Below, in pieces: positions 33,130 through 42,508 of a DNA stretch of 64,000 nt (within the stretch, counting starts at the first letter, position 1; each line of letters starts with the position of its first letter). The translations under genes and the position numbers were made by a program. The DNA is from an uncultured Ruminococcus sp. (lineage in GTDB: Bacteria; Bacillota; Clostridia; Oscillospirales; Ruminococcaceae): the NCBI GenBank assembly GCA_900539835.1, contig UQDR01000002.1, positions 73,524 to 137,523 of the forward strand, in the 5' to 3' direction. The notes under the pieces were generated by a model that did not search any database, was not told where the DNA came from, and saw only the letters and a list, made by a program, of their open reading frames with translations.

Positions 33130-35658
33130 ATGAAACAAAGATTTGATGTAACGGGCATGACTTGCTCTGCATGTTCTGCTCATGTAGAAAAAAGCGTCCG
33201 TAAATTACAGGGAGTAAAATCTGTAGCAGTAAGTCTTCTGCAAAATTCGATGACAGTAGATTATGACGGCGATATTCTTGACAGCAATGATATCATTAAA
33301 GCCGTGGAGCATGGTGGATATGGTGCCGGCGTAGCAGGCAAAAAAGATAATACTGCCCCAAAATCTGTTGACGACAGCGCGAAAAAGATGAAAAATCGTA
33401 TGATTTGGTCAATCGCATTCTTGATTCCTCTTTTTTATATATGCATGGGGCATATGTTTAATATTCCTATACCTGCGATTTTCACAGGTCATAATAATAT
33501 GATGATTTTTGCCTTAACACAGCTTTTTTTAACCATTCCTATAGTTATTTTGAATAAGCACTATTTTGTCAACGGCTTTAAAAATCTTGTACACCTTTCA
33601 CCTAATATGGATACGCTGATAGCTTTGGGTGCAACGGCAGCCGGAGGATATAGCGTAATTCAGCTTTTTGTTATGGCGTATGCAATGGGAAGAGGCAATA
33701 TGTCAGCCGCCCATGATAGTATGATGAATTTGTATTTTGAATCCTGCGGAATGATTTTAGCTCTCATAACTGTGGGAAAATATATGGAGGCACGCTCTAA
33801 AAGCAAAACATCTCAGGCTATAGAAAAACTTATAAACCTTGCACCGAAAACTGCGGTAGTTATCCGTGACGGAACAGAACTTGAAATACCCGTCGAACAG
33901 GTAGCTTTGGATGATGTATTTGTGATACGCTCAGGAAAAGCAATCACCTGTGACGGCGAAATTATTGAGGGAATATGCAGTATCGACCAATCTGCAATAA
34001 CCGGCGAGAGCATCCCCGTTTCCAAAGAAGAGTCTGATACAATTATGGCGGGCACTATTTGTACCACTGGATATGCTAAAGCTGTTTGCAGAAAAACCGC
34101 CGAAAATTCCACCCTTTCACAAATTATTGCGCTCGTTGAAGAAGCATCCTCCTCAAAAGCACCGATTTCAAAGCTTGCCGATAAGGTCAGCGGTGTTTTC
34201 GTACCTATTGTTATCACCATTGCCCTTATAGCTATCATTGTTTGGCTTATAATAGGTGCATCATTTGCCTCTGCACTTTCTGTAGGTATCGCTGTCTTAG
34301 TAATCTCATGTCCATGCGCTTTGGGACTTGCAACACCTACAGCTATTATGGTCGGTACAGGTAAAGGAGCAGAAAACGGTATTTTGGTAAAATCAGCAGA
34401 AAGCCTTGAAATTGCCCATAAAATTACCACAGTCGTACTTGACAAAACCGGTACCGTAACCGAGGGAAAACCTGTGGTTACTGATATTATCACCATTGAA
34501 GGAATAACGGAAGCACAGCTTCTTTCCTCAGCTTATCCCCTTGAAAAATCATCATCACACCCATTGTCAAATGCAGTATGTGAATATGCTGAAAGTAATT
34601 TTAACTTATCCGCAAAATGCAGTAATTACAGCGAAATTCAAGGAAAAGGTGTGTCAGCCACAGTAGATGGAAAAACCGTACTTGCCGGAAATCTGAGATT
34701 TATGCAGGAAAACAATATAGATGTTACCGCTTTATCTCAGCAATCTCAAAGCCTTGCGAACAATGGCAAAACACCTTTGTTTTTCAGCAGAGACGGCAAA
34801 CTGCTTGGCATTATCGCCGTTGCAGATACCGTGAAAAACACAAGCAAAAATGCCATTGCACAAATGAAAAACATGGGCATGAAAGTTATAATGCTCACAG
34901 GAGACAACCAGCGCACAGCAAATGCTATCCAAGAGCAGATACAAGCTGATGAGGTTATAGCCGAGGTTCTTCCTCAGGACAAAGAGGCGGAGATACGCCG
35001 TTTGCAGGAACAGGGAGAAAAGGTTGCCATGATCGGCGACGGAATAAATGACTCCCCTGCTTTAGCCAGAGCAGATGTGGGAATTGCAATCGGCGCAGGT
35101 CAGGATATTGCCATTGAATCCGCAGATATCGTACTAATGAAAAGCGATTTGCAGGATGCTGCAAAAGCCTTTGCACTCAGCAAAGCTGTAATAAAAAATA
35201 TTAAAGAAAATCTGTTCTGGGCGCTTTTCTATAATTCATTGGGAATCCCTCTTGCCGCAGGTGTCTTTTATCCGATTTTCGGCTGGACGCTTAATCCGAT
35301 GTTTGGTGCTGCGGCAATGAGCCTAAGCTCCTTCTTCGTAGTAACTAACGCCTTAAGATTAAAATTCTTTAAGCCCAAATTTGATATAGTCCCCTATGAA
35401 AGCATTAATGCTGATAAAACTATAGAAACGAAAGGAAATGATACCATGAAAAAAGTAATGAAAATCGAAGGAATGATGTGCGGTCACTGCACAGGAAGAG
35501 TAAACAAAGTTCTTAATGCCCTTGACGGTGTTGAAGCAACTGTTTCTTTAGAGGATAAAGCCGCTTATCTCACCATAACAGGCGATATTTCCAATGAAAT
35601 CTTGAAAAGTACAGTAGAAGCAGAAGGCTATGAGGTGACAGAAATAAATGAAGGCTGA
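33130..35658 (+). CDS. copA: Copper-exporting P1B-type ATPase with N- and C-terminal metal-binding domains
   Basis: An 842-residue membrane pump that exports Cu(I). N-terminal HMA domain with GMTCSACSAHVEK (Cys12, Cys15), A-domain S-A-I-T-G-E-S, transmembrane CPC in VISCPCALGLATPTA (about 395), phosphorylated Asp in DKTGTVTEGKP (about 438), and ATP hinge MIGDGINDSPALA (about 636). Unusually, a second HMA domain (GMMCGHCTGRVNK) is fused at the C-terminus from residue 773; this piece looks like a CopZ chaperone and has its own start signals. The first ATG follows TAAGGG. Copper regulation is indicated by the operator and the downstream csoR. Confidence 0.95.
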   Translation: MKQRFDVTGMTCSACSAHVEKSVRKLQGVKSVAVSLLQNSMTVDYDGDILDSNDIIKAVEHGGYGAGVAGKKDNTAPKSVDDSAKKMKNRMIWSIAFLIPLFYICMGHMFNIPIPAIFTGHNNMMIFALTQLFLTIPIVILNKHYFVNGFKNLVHLSPNMDTLIALGATAAGGYSVIQLFVMAYAMGRGNMSAAHDSMMNLYFESCGMILALITVGKYMEARSKSKTSQAIEKLINLAPKTAVVIRDGTELEIPVEQVALDDVFVIRSGKAITCDGEIIEGICSIDQSAITGESIPVSKEESDTIMAGTICTTGYAKAVCRKTAENSTLSQIIALVEEASSSKAPISKLADKVSGVFVPIVITIALIAIIVWLIIGASFASALSVGIAVLVISCPCALGLATPTAIMVGTGKGAENGILVKSAESLEIAHKITTVVLDKTGTVTEGKPVVTDIITIEGITEAQLLSSAYPLEKSSSHPLSNAVCEYAESNFNLSAKCSNYSEIQGKGVSATVDGKTVLAGNLRFMQENNIDVTALSQQSQSLANNGKTPLFFSRDGKLLGIIAVADTVKNTSKNAIAQMKNMGMKVIMLTGDNQRTANAIQEQIQADEVIAEVLPQDKEAEIRRLQEQGEKVAMIGDGINDSPALARADVGIAIGAGQDIAIESADIVLMKSDLQDAAKAFALSKAVIKNIKENLFWALFYNSLGIPLAAGVFYPIFGWTLNPMFGAAAMSLSSFFVVTNALRLKFFKPKFDIVPYESINADKTIETKGNDTMKKVMKIEGMMCGHCTGRVNKVLNALDGVEATVSLEDKAAYLTITGDISNEILKSTVEAEGYEVTEINEG
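35446..35658 (+). other. Internal start: possible free CopZ-like chaperone inside copA
   Basis: In frame within copA, ATG 35446 is preceded by AAAGGA nine bases upstream and would yield a 70-residue protein that starts M-K-K-V-M-K-I-E-G-M-M-C-G-H-C, exactly a CopZ-length HMA chaperone. Either a former copZ gene has fused to copA, or both products are made. Shown directly: motif, frame and ribosome binding site; dual expression is inference. Confidence 0.5.
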
Positions 35659-35905
35659 TAAGAATAAGGTAACCAGGCTTCTTAAAACTGCCAGAGGACA
35701 AATTGACGGAATACTCCGTATGATTGAAGATGACAGATATTGCATTGACATTTCAAATCAGCTTATGGCAGCCGACGCTATTCTAAGAAAAGCAAATAAA
35801 GAAGTGCTCTCAGCACATATGAAATGCTGTGTAGCCGAAGCAATGAACTGTGAGGATTCAGACAAAAAAATCGAAGAGCTTGTCAGTCTTATTGATAAGC
35901 TATAA
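35648..35905 (+). CDS. csoR: CsoR-family copper-sensing repressor
   Basis: An 85-residue all-helical repressor (DUF156 family) that leaves DNA upon Cu(I) binding. The copper ligands of CsoR are all present: Cys32 (D-R-Y-C-I-D), His57 and Cys61 (S-A-H-M-K-C-C). The opening KVTRLLKTARGQIDGILRMI is typical. It overlaps the end of copA by 11 bases, with AGGTGA upstream, so expression is coupled. Likely target: the palindrome at the copA start point, giving autoregulation of the operon. Confidence 0.93.
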   Translation: MKADKNKVTRLLKTARGQIDGILRMIEDDRYCIDISNQLMAADAILRKANKEVLSAHMKCCVAEAMNCEDSDKKIEELVSLIDKL

Positions 35906-35915
35906 CGACAAATAA

Positions 35916-35969
35916 CCCCGAAAATACGCAACTGGCTTAACAGTCGAGTGTATTTTCGGGGCTATTTTA
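35916..35969 (+). terminator. Terminator of copA-csoR operon
   Basis: An 11-bp stem, CCCCGAAAATA / TATTTTCGGGG, with a longer imperfect inner helix, followed by CTATTTTA. Confidence 0.75.
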
Positions 35970-35999
35970 TTGACACGAATAACACAAAAATGATATAAT
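35970..35999 (+). promoter_or_regulatory. Promoter of membrane XRE regulator gene
   Basis: TTGACA, 18-base spacer, TATAAT, directly after the csoR terminator. Confidence 0.65.
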
Positions 36000-36070
36000 C
36001 AGCTCACGGCCGAAATCAGTTGCCTCTGTTTTAATATAATTATGAAGCAACGGAAAAGGAGATTATTTTT

Positions 36071-37087
36071 ATGGAAAAAACAACGCTTGGAAAATTTATT
36101 CAAACCAAACGGAAGCAAGCCGATCTTTCTCAAAAGGAAATGGCTGAAAAGCTTTTTGTAACAGAATCAGCAGTCAGTAAATGGGAACGAGGAGTTTCTT
36201 ATCCTGATATTTCTATGATTCAAGGAATTTGTGAAGTGCTCTCTATTTCTGAGCACGAGCTTTTAACTGCAAGCGACGATCATCGTCAAAAAGAAATTGA
36301 AAACCAAGCCAAAAGCTATAAAAAGACCATTCATATATATCTATTTATTTGTTTTCTGGCATACGCCGGTTCACTTATCCCATGCTTCATCTCAGATGTA
36401 ATTTCAAATCATAAGCCTACATGGTCTTTTATTGTCTTGACATCAGAATTAATGGTATTTTCTCTTTTAAATCTGCCATTATTGATAAAAAAAAATAAAA
36501 GTATCTGGACATTAGCTGCTTTCTGGCTGTCGTTAATTGCCTTACTGATTACATGCAGAATACATAACGGCGGTGATTGGCTATTGACAACTGTAATTGC
36601 CGTAACATTTGGACTTCTTGTTATATTTGCACCTTTTATCTTTAAAAGCGACTTGTTCCCTGAATTTATAAGAAACAACCGTGGATTATTGAGCCTCATG
36701 ATTGATTCATTGCTGTTGGTGCTTCTGATAATTGTTGTAACTTCAGGCAAAAATATTGACGCATTGAAGCTTTGTGCTTTTGAGATTACCTTGCCATGGG
36801 CTTTGCTTCTTACAATAAGATACTTAAAAATAAACCGTTTTTTTAAATCATCAATTAGTTTAATTGCATTTGGTATATATGCAATTTTTCAAAGACCTGT
36901 GATGCTGACCATTCTTGAAAAGCGTCCGTTTAAATTGGAAACAGTAGACCTTTCTTCTTGGAACAATGAAGCATATCTTAATGCAAACATAATGTTCTCT
37001 ATTCTTTTGATTTGCATTGTTCTTGCTTTAATATTCACCGCTGGCGGCATATTTATAGAAATAAGAAAAACGAACAATAAAAAATAG
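36071..37087 (+). CDS. XRE-family regulator with multi-pass membrane domain
   Basis: A 338-residue protein. Residues 1-65 form a Cro/CI helix-turn-helix (KQADLSQKEMAEKLFVTESA, then VSKWERGVSYPD). From about residue 85 there are some eight hydrophobic segments to the C-terminus, so DNA binding is tethered to the membrane. Such proteins are common in Clostridia next to ABC efflux genes and are thought to sense membrane stress or antimicrobials; the signal is unknown. AAAAGGAG precedes the ATG. Convergent with a lone ABC ATPase gene. Confidence 0.85.
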   Translation: MEKTTLGKFIQTKRKQADLSQKEMAEKLFVTESAVSKWERGVSYPDISMIQGICEVLSISEHELLTASDDHRQKEIENQAKSYKKTIHIYLFICFLAYAGSLIPCFISDVISNHKPTWSFIVLTSELMVFSLLNLPLLIKKNKSIWTLAAFWLSLIALLITCRIHNGGDWLLTTVIAVTFGLLVIFAPFIFKSDLFPEFIRNNRGLLSLMIDSLLLVLLIIVVTSGKNIDALKLCAFEITLPWALLLTIRYLKINRFFKSSISLIAFGIYAIFQRPVMLTILEKRPFKLETVDLSSWNNEAYLNANIMFSILLICIVLALIFTAGGIFIEIRKTNNKK

Positions 37088-37099
37088 ATATAAATGTGA

Positions 37100-37143
37100 A
37101 AAGCACCCCAAAAGTTTGACACTTTCGGGGTGCTGATTTTTTT
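37100..37143. terminator. Terminator between XRE regulator and ABC ATPase genes
   Basis: A 14-bp stem, AGCACCCCAAAAGT / ACTTTCGGGGTGCT, followed on the plus strand by GATTTTTTT; it may also serve the minus strand weakly. Confidence 0.8.
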
Positions 37144-37843
37144 ACCACTCTATTTCTTCAACATTTTTAGGGTTTTCATTGATGATAACCTGATCGACCC
37201 TGCTGTTTTTTACCTTTATAATTCTATCCGCCATAGGAGCAATAGCCGAATTGTGAGTAATAACTATTACAGTCATTTTATTCTGCCTGCAAGTATCCCA
37301 TAACAGCTTTAAGATAGTCTTTCCTGTATTATAATCCAATGCTCCAGTAGGTTCATCGCAAAGCAAAAGCTTTGGGTGCTTCGCAAGTGCCCTCGCTATA
37401 GATACCCTCTGCTGTTCTCCGCCTGAAAGCTGTGATGGAAAATTATTGGCTCTGTCCTCTAAACCAACGCTTTTGAGTACCTCAAGCGGGTCTAATGCCT
37501 CAGGACAAATCTGCACAGCAAGCTCCACATTTTCCTTTGCGGTAAGATTGGTAACAAGATTATAAAACTGAAATACAAAACCAATATCATATCTTCTATA
37601 TTCCGTCAGCTGCCGTCTGTTAAAACCGGCAATATCCTTGCCATCCACAATTATTTCACCACTGCTGCAAGTATCCATTCCGCCCAGCATATTAAGAATC
37701 GTGGTCTTTCCTGCTCCGCTTGCACCGACTATTACCACAAATTCGCCCTTTTCAATTTCAAAATTTACACCGTCTGAGGCTTTTATTGTAACCTCACCCA
37801 TTTTATATTGCTTTACAACATCCTTAAATTCCACAAATGCCAT
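37142..37843 (-). CDS. ABC transporter ATPase, LolD/MacB type, without adjacent permease
   Basis: A 233-residue ATPase with Walker A GASGAGKTT, Q-loop VFQFYNLV, signature LSGGEQQRVSIARAL, Walker B LLLCDEPTGALD and H-loop VIVITHNSA. This type normally serves FtsX-like permeases in lipoprotein handling or antimicrobial peptide efflux, and the permease gene usually follows it. Here the next minus-strand position is occupied by a terminator and a convergent regulator gene, and the gene upstream is an LCP protein. Its permease must be elsewhere or has been lost. GGGAG precedes the ATG. Confidence 0.92.
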   Translation of the reverse strand: MAFVEFKDVVKQYKMGEVTIKASDGVNFEIEKGEFVVIVGASGAGKTTILNMLGGMDTCSSGEIIVDGKDIAGFNRRQLTEYRRYDIGFVFQFYNLVTNLTAKENVELAVQICPEALDPLEVLKSVGLEDRANNFPSQLSGGEQQRVSIARALAKHPKLLLCDEPTGALDYNTGKTILKLLWDTCRQNKMTVIVITHNSAIAPMADRIIKVKNSRVDQVIINENPKNVEEIEW

Positions 37844-37897
37844 ATATCATTGCTCCCTTGTCTAAAACAAAAGGCGGAAAAATCCGCCCCAATCAAA

Positions 37898-39562
37898 TCA
37901 ATATCCGTAATTGTAACCGTAGCCGTAGGCATTGTAATCATTATATGTCTGTACAGCCTGCGGATTTTGCTTGTCATACTCTTCTAAGGCTTCCTTACCA
38001 TATACAGTTTCAATAATTTTTCTCGTATTGGCTGTGAAGTCTGGGCAAAGCACAGAAAGTCCGTTTATAATCTCTTCACTGAACATATTATCAGCAGGTA
38101 TTCTGAGCTGTTGAATGTCATAATTCATATAATCAAAGCAGTTTAAAAGCATTCCTGCCATTTCACTTTCTGTAATATCCAGCTTAATTTCCGGAAGAAC
38201 CTCATGCAGAAGGTCATTAATCTCAACTAAGCTAAGATTTTTAGACTCATAAATAATTTCAGCAATAACTCTTCTCTGACGTTCAGTACGCTCATAATCA
38301 GCATTTCCTACATATCTCAGGCGTGCAAATGCGAGAGCCTGGTTTCCGTTAAGCCTTAACTTTCCACCCTTTGAAAGATAGTCTGTGCCCTTCTTATTGC
38401 CGAGAATATTGTTCTGTTCCGCCATAGGAGCTTTCATTCCCTCAGCTTCTTCGTCGGTAACTTCCATATCAATTCCGTCCAAAGCATCAATAATCTTAAT
38501 AAATGACTGGAAATTAACTATAATATATCTGTCTATGGAAACTCCGTAATAATCCTGAAGAGTGCTCTTTAAAAGCTCAGGACCATCAACCCAATATGCC
38601 GCATTAAGCTTTGCCTGACCATATCCGTCAATATATACCCATGCGTCTCTCATAAACGAAGTCATGGTAATAGTCTTGTTCTTCTTGTTGAGAGAAATCA
38701 TCATCATAACGTCAGTGTTACCACGCTGTTCATCCTCAGTATCACGCAAATCCTCACCTATAAGAAGAATATTCATAACATCCTTATCTTTCATAAGATC
38801 AGTCGCATTTTTCTTCAGCTTCGCCTCCAGCTCTTCCGGAGTCATTGTGTCTGATTCATCTGTGTAGTCACTGTCATTATATATATATTCACCGTTATTT
38901 CTTTTACCGTCATATCTGCCAAACATCGAATAATAAAAATGGAATACGCAATATCCTATCAAGCACAAAACTAAAACAGTAACTATAATAATAGCTAATA
39001 TCCTTAGAGTCTTTTGCTTTCCGGTAAGAGGCTTTCCGTCTTTTCCCCTTAAAAGCTTACTGTCACGGATTTTATTTTCTGATTTGTTCTTACTGACATC
39101 ATTTTGACTGTTAGTCTTATTATCCGGCTTAACAGGCATCCTCGTTTTTGTATTTCCGGCCTGAGGACGCTTCATATTACCCGAAGCCGACGGCCTTTTT
39201 TCCCTATCTTCAGCGCTCCTTTGAGGTCTTGTATTTGTATTTGAAGCAGCAGGACGCCTTGGCTGATTCCCGTTGGGCAATGATCTTCTGTTTTCAGCAG
39301 CTTTCCTGTTTTCTATTGGTCTGCTGTTTCCGGAAGTATTCCTGCTTTCAAGTCTTGGATTGTTACGCTGAACAGGTCTTTTTGTTTGCGGTCTTTCCGA
39401 TGAAGGTCTCACCGTCTTTTCCACTGTTGGTTTTGAATCTGAGTCTTTAAATCTATTATTAACTATCTTTTCTTTCTGTCCGAACACTTCTTTAAGCATA
39501 TTTTGAAATTCTTCATCCTGAGCACGATTTTCTCTATTTATTGGATTCTTGTTTTCTGACAT
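37898..39562 (-). CDS. LytR-CpsA-Psr (LCP) family wall-polymer transferase
   Basis: A 554-residue membrane enzyme that attaches undecaprenyl-linked glycopolymers to peptidoglycan. Residues 1-185 are a disordered, Arg/Pro/Asn-rich cytoplasmic tail, much longer than usual. One transmembrane helix (RILAIIIVTVLVLCLIGYCV) follows, then the LCP domain with RGNTDVMMMISLN, SFMRDAWVYIDG, KLNAAYWVDG and FARLRYVGNADYERTERQRR, including the catalytic-site Arg and Asp positions. The C-terminus is a Tyr/Gly/Asn-rich tail. Start chosen at M-S-E-N-K after GAGGTTAGGT. It stands alone. Confidence 0.92.
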   Translation of the reverse strand: MSENKNPINRENRAQDEEFQNMLKEVFGQKEKIVNNRFKDSDSKPTVEKTVRPSSERPQTKRPVQRNNPRLESRNTSGNSRPIENRKAAENRRSLPNGNQPRRPAASNTNTRPQRSAEDREKRPSASGNMKRPQAGNTKTRMPVKPDNKTNSQNDVSKNKSENKIRDSKLLRGKDGKPLTGKQKTLRILAIIIVTVLVLCLIGYCVFHFYYSMFGRYDGKRNNGEYIYNDSDYTDESDTMTPEELEAKLKKNATDLMKDKDVMNILLIGEDLRDTEDEQRGNTDVMMMISLNKKNKTITMTSFMRDAWVYIDGYGQAKLNAAYWVDGPELLKSTLQDYYGVSIDRYIIVNFQSFIKIIDALDGIDMEVTDEEAEGMKAPMAEQNNILGNKKGTDYLSKGGKLRLNGNQALAFARLRYVGNADYERTERQRRVIAEIIYESKNLSLVEINDLLHEVLPEIKLDITESEMAGMLLNCFDYMNYDIQQLRIPADNMFSEEIINGLSVLCPDFTANTRKIIETVYGKEALEEYDKQNPQAVQTYNDYNAYGYGYNYGY

Positions 39563-39697
39563 ACCTAACCTCATTTCCGATGATTTGAAGATTACAGAAA
39601 ATGCAATCAACGTCTTATCCCCGACAAATTAAATCCCCTTAAAATGTCATATAATAAACTTTAAAATCCTAAAAGATTACAAAAAATACATACTATA

Positions 39698-39726
39698 ATT
39701 ATATAACAATTTAACGAAAATTACAA
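39698..39726 (-). promoter_or_regulatory. Promoter of LCP gene
   Basis: On the minus strand, TTGTAA, 17-base spacer, TATAAT, about 135 bases before the start. Apart from this and the pyrG promoter, the 447-base gap is A/T-rich and shows no gene. Confidence 0.5.
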
Positions 39727-39914
39727 CAACCATTTATGACAAAATTCTGTATTTTTTTATGCCAAATTTATTAACAATAGTTAATACCCTGTTAATATTT
39801 TGATGTTTTACATAAAAGATGATAAGACTATTTTAACCATTTGACAAAATATTTTTATTAAATGTTCAAAACGGAGATAAAATAAAAAAAGTCTGAGAAA
39901 TTACTCTAAACCCC

Positions 39915-39943
39915 TTGCCATTTGTAAAAAAATTTGTTATGAT
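39915..39943 (+). promoter_or_regulatory. Promoter of pyrG
   Basis: TTGCCA, 17-base spacer, TATGAT, about 65 bases before the ATG. No G-run initial sequence or attenuator of the Bacillus pyrG type is seen in the leader. Confidence 0.6.
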
Positions 39944-40009
39944 AGTAAATAAGGTATGTGCAGATTGAGTAAGCAATTTGTGCAATTTATTTTATCGGAG
40001 GTTTATGTT

Positions 40010-41620
40010 ATGCCCACTAAATATGTCTTTGTAACAGGCGGTGTGGTTTCAGGGCTGGGTAAAGGAATTACTGCTGCATCATTAGGACGTCTTCTTAAAT
40101 CAAGAGGCTACAGCGTTACTATTCAAAAATTTGATCCATACATAAATGTGGACCCGGGTACAATGTCACCATATCAGCACGGAGAAGTTTTTGTAACCGA
40201 TGACGGCGCTGAAACTGACCTTGATTTGGGTCACTATGAAAGATTTATTGATGAAAATCTTTCTATAAATTCAAACGTTACCACAGGAAAAATCTATTGG
40301 AATGTTCTTAATAAAGAAAGAAGAGGCGATTACCTCGGCGGTACAGTTCAGGTGGTTCCCCATATAACAAATGAAATTAAGGATAAGCTCTATCGTGTAG
40401 GTAAAGATACAAATACCGATGTAGTTATAACTGAAATCGGCGGTACAGTGGGAGATATTGAGTCAACTCCATTCCTTGAAGCTATCAGACAAGCTTATAC
40501 TGAGCTTGGAAGAGATAACGCTATGTTTATCCACGTTTGCCTTATCCCTTATATCTCTGGCTCAAAGGAGCTTAAATCAAAACCTACTCAGCATTCAGTT
40601 AAGGAATTGCTTTCAATGGGTATTCAGCCTAATGTTCTGGTTCTCCGTTCTGAAATGCCGATTCCTGAAGATATGAGAAATAAAATAAGTTTGTTCTGTA
40701 ACGTTCGTCCGGAGGACGTTATTCAAAATCTTACTGCCCCATCACTTTATGAGGTTCCGTTGTGGTTGGAAGAAGAAGGACTTGCAGATGTTGTCTGCCA
40801 GCACCTCCACCTTGAAAACCGTAAGCCTGATCTCAGCGATTGGAATTCTATGATCAAGCGTGTGAAGAATTGCGATAAAAAAGTTACTATCGGACTTGTG
40901 GGAAAATATGTCGAGCTTGAGGACGCTTATCTTTCTGTTGCCGAAGCTCTCCGCCACGGAGGTTTTGAAAACGGCGCAGAAGTCGATATTAAGTGGCTTC
41001 AGTCTGAGGACATAACCCCTGATACTGTTGCCGATATCCTTAAAGGCTGCGACGGAATAATCGTTCCCGGCGGCTTTGGCGACAGAGGCATAGAAGGTAT
41101 GATCGAAGCAATTAAATATGCAAGAGAAAATAAAATACCTATGTTCGGCATTTGCCTCGGAATGCAAATGTCTGTTATTGAATATGCAAGACATGCAGCA
41201 GGACTTGAAGGTGCAAATTCTACAGAATTCGGCGAAACACCAAATCCTGTAATTGATATTATGGACGAGCAGAAAGATATTACTGAAAAAGGCGGCACAA
41301 TGCGTTTGGGTCTTTATCCATGTAAGCTGACAGAAGGTTCAAGATGTGCAGAGCTTTATAACGAAGAGCTTATATATGAGCGTCACCGTCATCGTTGGGA
41401 ATTCAATAATGCCTATAGAAAGATTCTGACAGATAAAGGTCTTATCCTTGCCGGACTTTCACCTGACGAAAAACTGGTTGAAATCGTTGAGCTTCCTAAG
41501 GATGTCCACCCATGGTTTGTGGGAGTTCAGTTCCACCCTGAATTTAAATCCCGTCCGAACCGTGCACATAAGCTTTTTAAAGATTTCATCAGAGCTTCTG
41601 TTGAAAACAGCGAGAAATAA
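40010..41620 (+). CDS. pyrG: CTP synthase
   Basis: A 536-residue enzyme that aminates UTP to CTP using glutamine and ATP. N-terminal synthetase domain with GGVVSGLGKGITAASLGRLL and D-P-Y-I-N-V-D-P-G-T-M-S; C-terminal class I amidotransferase domain with GICLGMQMSV (nucleophile Cys about 388) and GVQFHPEF (His/Glu). The ATG at 40010 follows CGGAGGT and matches the family N-terminus M-P-T-K-Y; the frame extends further upstream without support. Monocistronic, ending in a terminator. Confidence 0.97.
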   Translation: MPTKYVFVTGGVVSGLGKGITAASLGRLLKSRGYSVTIQKFDPYINVDPGTMSPYQHGEVFVTDDGAETDLDLGHYERFIDENLSINSNVTTGKIYWNVLNKERRGDYLGGTVQVVPHITNEIKDKLYRVGKDTNTDVVITEIGGTVGDIESTPFLEAIRQAYTELGRDNAMFIHVCLIPYISGSKELKSKPTQHSVKELLSMGIQPNVLVLRSEMPIPEDMRNKISLFCNVRPEDVIQNLTAPSLYEVPLWLEEEGLADVVCQHLHLENRKPDLSDWNSMIKRVKNCDKKVTIGLVGKYVELEDAYLSVAEALRHGGFENGAEVDIKWLQSEDITPDTVADILKGCDGIIVPGGFGDRGIEGMIEAIKYARENKIPMFGICLGMQMSVIEYARHAAGLEGANSTEFGETPNPVIDIMDEQKDITEKGGTMRLGLYPCKLTEGSRCAELYNEELIYERHRHRWEFNNAYRKILTDKGLILAGLSPDEKLVEIVELPKDVHPWFVGVQFHPEFKSRPNRAHKLFKDFIRASVENSEK

Positions 41621-41629
41621 TCAGATTAT

Positions 41630-41658
41630 AAAAGCATCTCTATATGAGGTGCTTTTTT
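41630..41658 (+). terminator. Terminator after pyrG
   Basis: Stem AAAGCATCTC / GAGGTGCTTT followed by TTTTG. Confidence 0.8.
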
Positions 41659-41673
41659 GTTGATCTCTTCCTC

Positions 41674-41702
41674 TTGAATATATCTTCAAAAAATGTTACA
41701 AT
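41674..41702 (+). promoter_or_regulatory. Promoter of sirtuin gene
   Basis: TTGAAT, 17-base spacer, TACAAT, about 35 bases before the ATG. Confidence 0.5.
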
Positions 41703-41736
41703 GTTTTAAATAATTATATAGAAAGCTGAGGGTATT

Positions 41737-42447
41737 ATGAGCGGCTTGCAAAAAATAATAAACCAAAGTAAAAATATCGTTTTCTTCGGCGGTGCAGGAG
41801 TTTCTACTGAAAGCGGAATACCCGATTTCCGTTCAGTTGACGGAATCTATAATCAAAAATATGACTATCCCCCTGAAGAAATTCTGAGCCATACATTTTT
41901 TATAAATAAAACAGAAGAATTCTATAGATTCTACCGTGATAAAATGCTTTGCCTCAATGCCAAACCAAATAAAGCACATCTTAAACTTGCCGAACTCGAA
42001 AAATCCGGAAAACTAACCGCAGTAGTAACACAAAACATCGACGGACTTCACCAGCTTGCCGGAAGCAAAACAGTATATGAGCTTCACGGCTCTGTCCATA
42101 GAAACTATTGCATGACCTGCCATAAAAAATATAATGCAGAATTTATGCTTAAAACCAACGGTATCCCGAAATGCTCCTGCGGAGGGATAATAAAACCCGA
42201 TGTGGTGCTCTATGAAGAAGGGCTTGACAACAATACCGTCAGCGGCGCCTTGTCAGCAATCTCAACCTGTGACACTCTCATAATTGCAGGAACATCTCTA
42301 ACCGTCTACCCTGCCGCAGGCTTTATAAGATATTTTAAAGGCAAAAATCTTGTTCTTATAAATCGTGATGCAACTTCTATGGATTCGTCCTGTGACCTTG
42401 TTATCCACAATAAAGTCGGTGAAGTATTAGATAAAATTAAAATCTGA
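41737..42447 (+). CDS. cobB: Sir2-family NAD-dependent protein deacylase
   Basis: A 236-residue sirtuin that removes acyl groups from lysines, consuming NAD. NAD-binding GGAGVSTESGIPDFRS (residues 18-33), TQNIDGLHQLAG, catalytic His in Y-E-L-H-G-S, and a zinc module with C-M-T-C then C-S-C-G. The C-terminal part has IIAGTSLTVYPAAGF. GAGGG-type ribosome binding site. It stands alone between pyrG and a convergent ferredoxin gene; acetylation versus other acyl preference cannot be told. Confidence 0.94.
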   Translation: MSGLQKIINQSKNIVFFGGAGVSTESGIPDFRSVDGIYNQKYDYPPEEILSHTFFINKTEEFYRFYRDKMLCLNAKPNKAHLKLAELEKSGKLTAVVTQNIDGLHQLAGSKTVYELHGSVHRNYCMTCHKKYNAEFMLKTNGIPKCSCGGIIKPDVVLYEEGLDNNTVSGALSAISTCDTLIIAGTSLTVYPAAGFIRYFKGKNLVLINRDATSMDSSCDLVIHNKVGEVLDKIKI

Positions 42448-42465
42448 TCTTTGAATAATATAAAA

Positions 42466-42508
42466 AATCTGCATAATCCTATTAAGGAATATGCAGATTA
42501 TTTTTTAT
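42466..42508. terminator. Bidirectional terminator between sirtuin and ferredoxin genes
   Basis: Stem AATCTGCATA / TATGCAGATT with T runs outside on both strands. Confidence 0.8.

Noticed and set aside
33813..34496. A 227-codon frame antisense to copA
   Set aside because: copA is certain over this stretch; the antisense frame has no family features or ribosome binding site.
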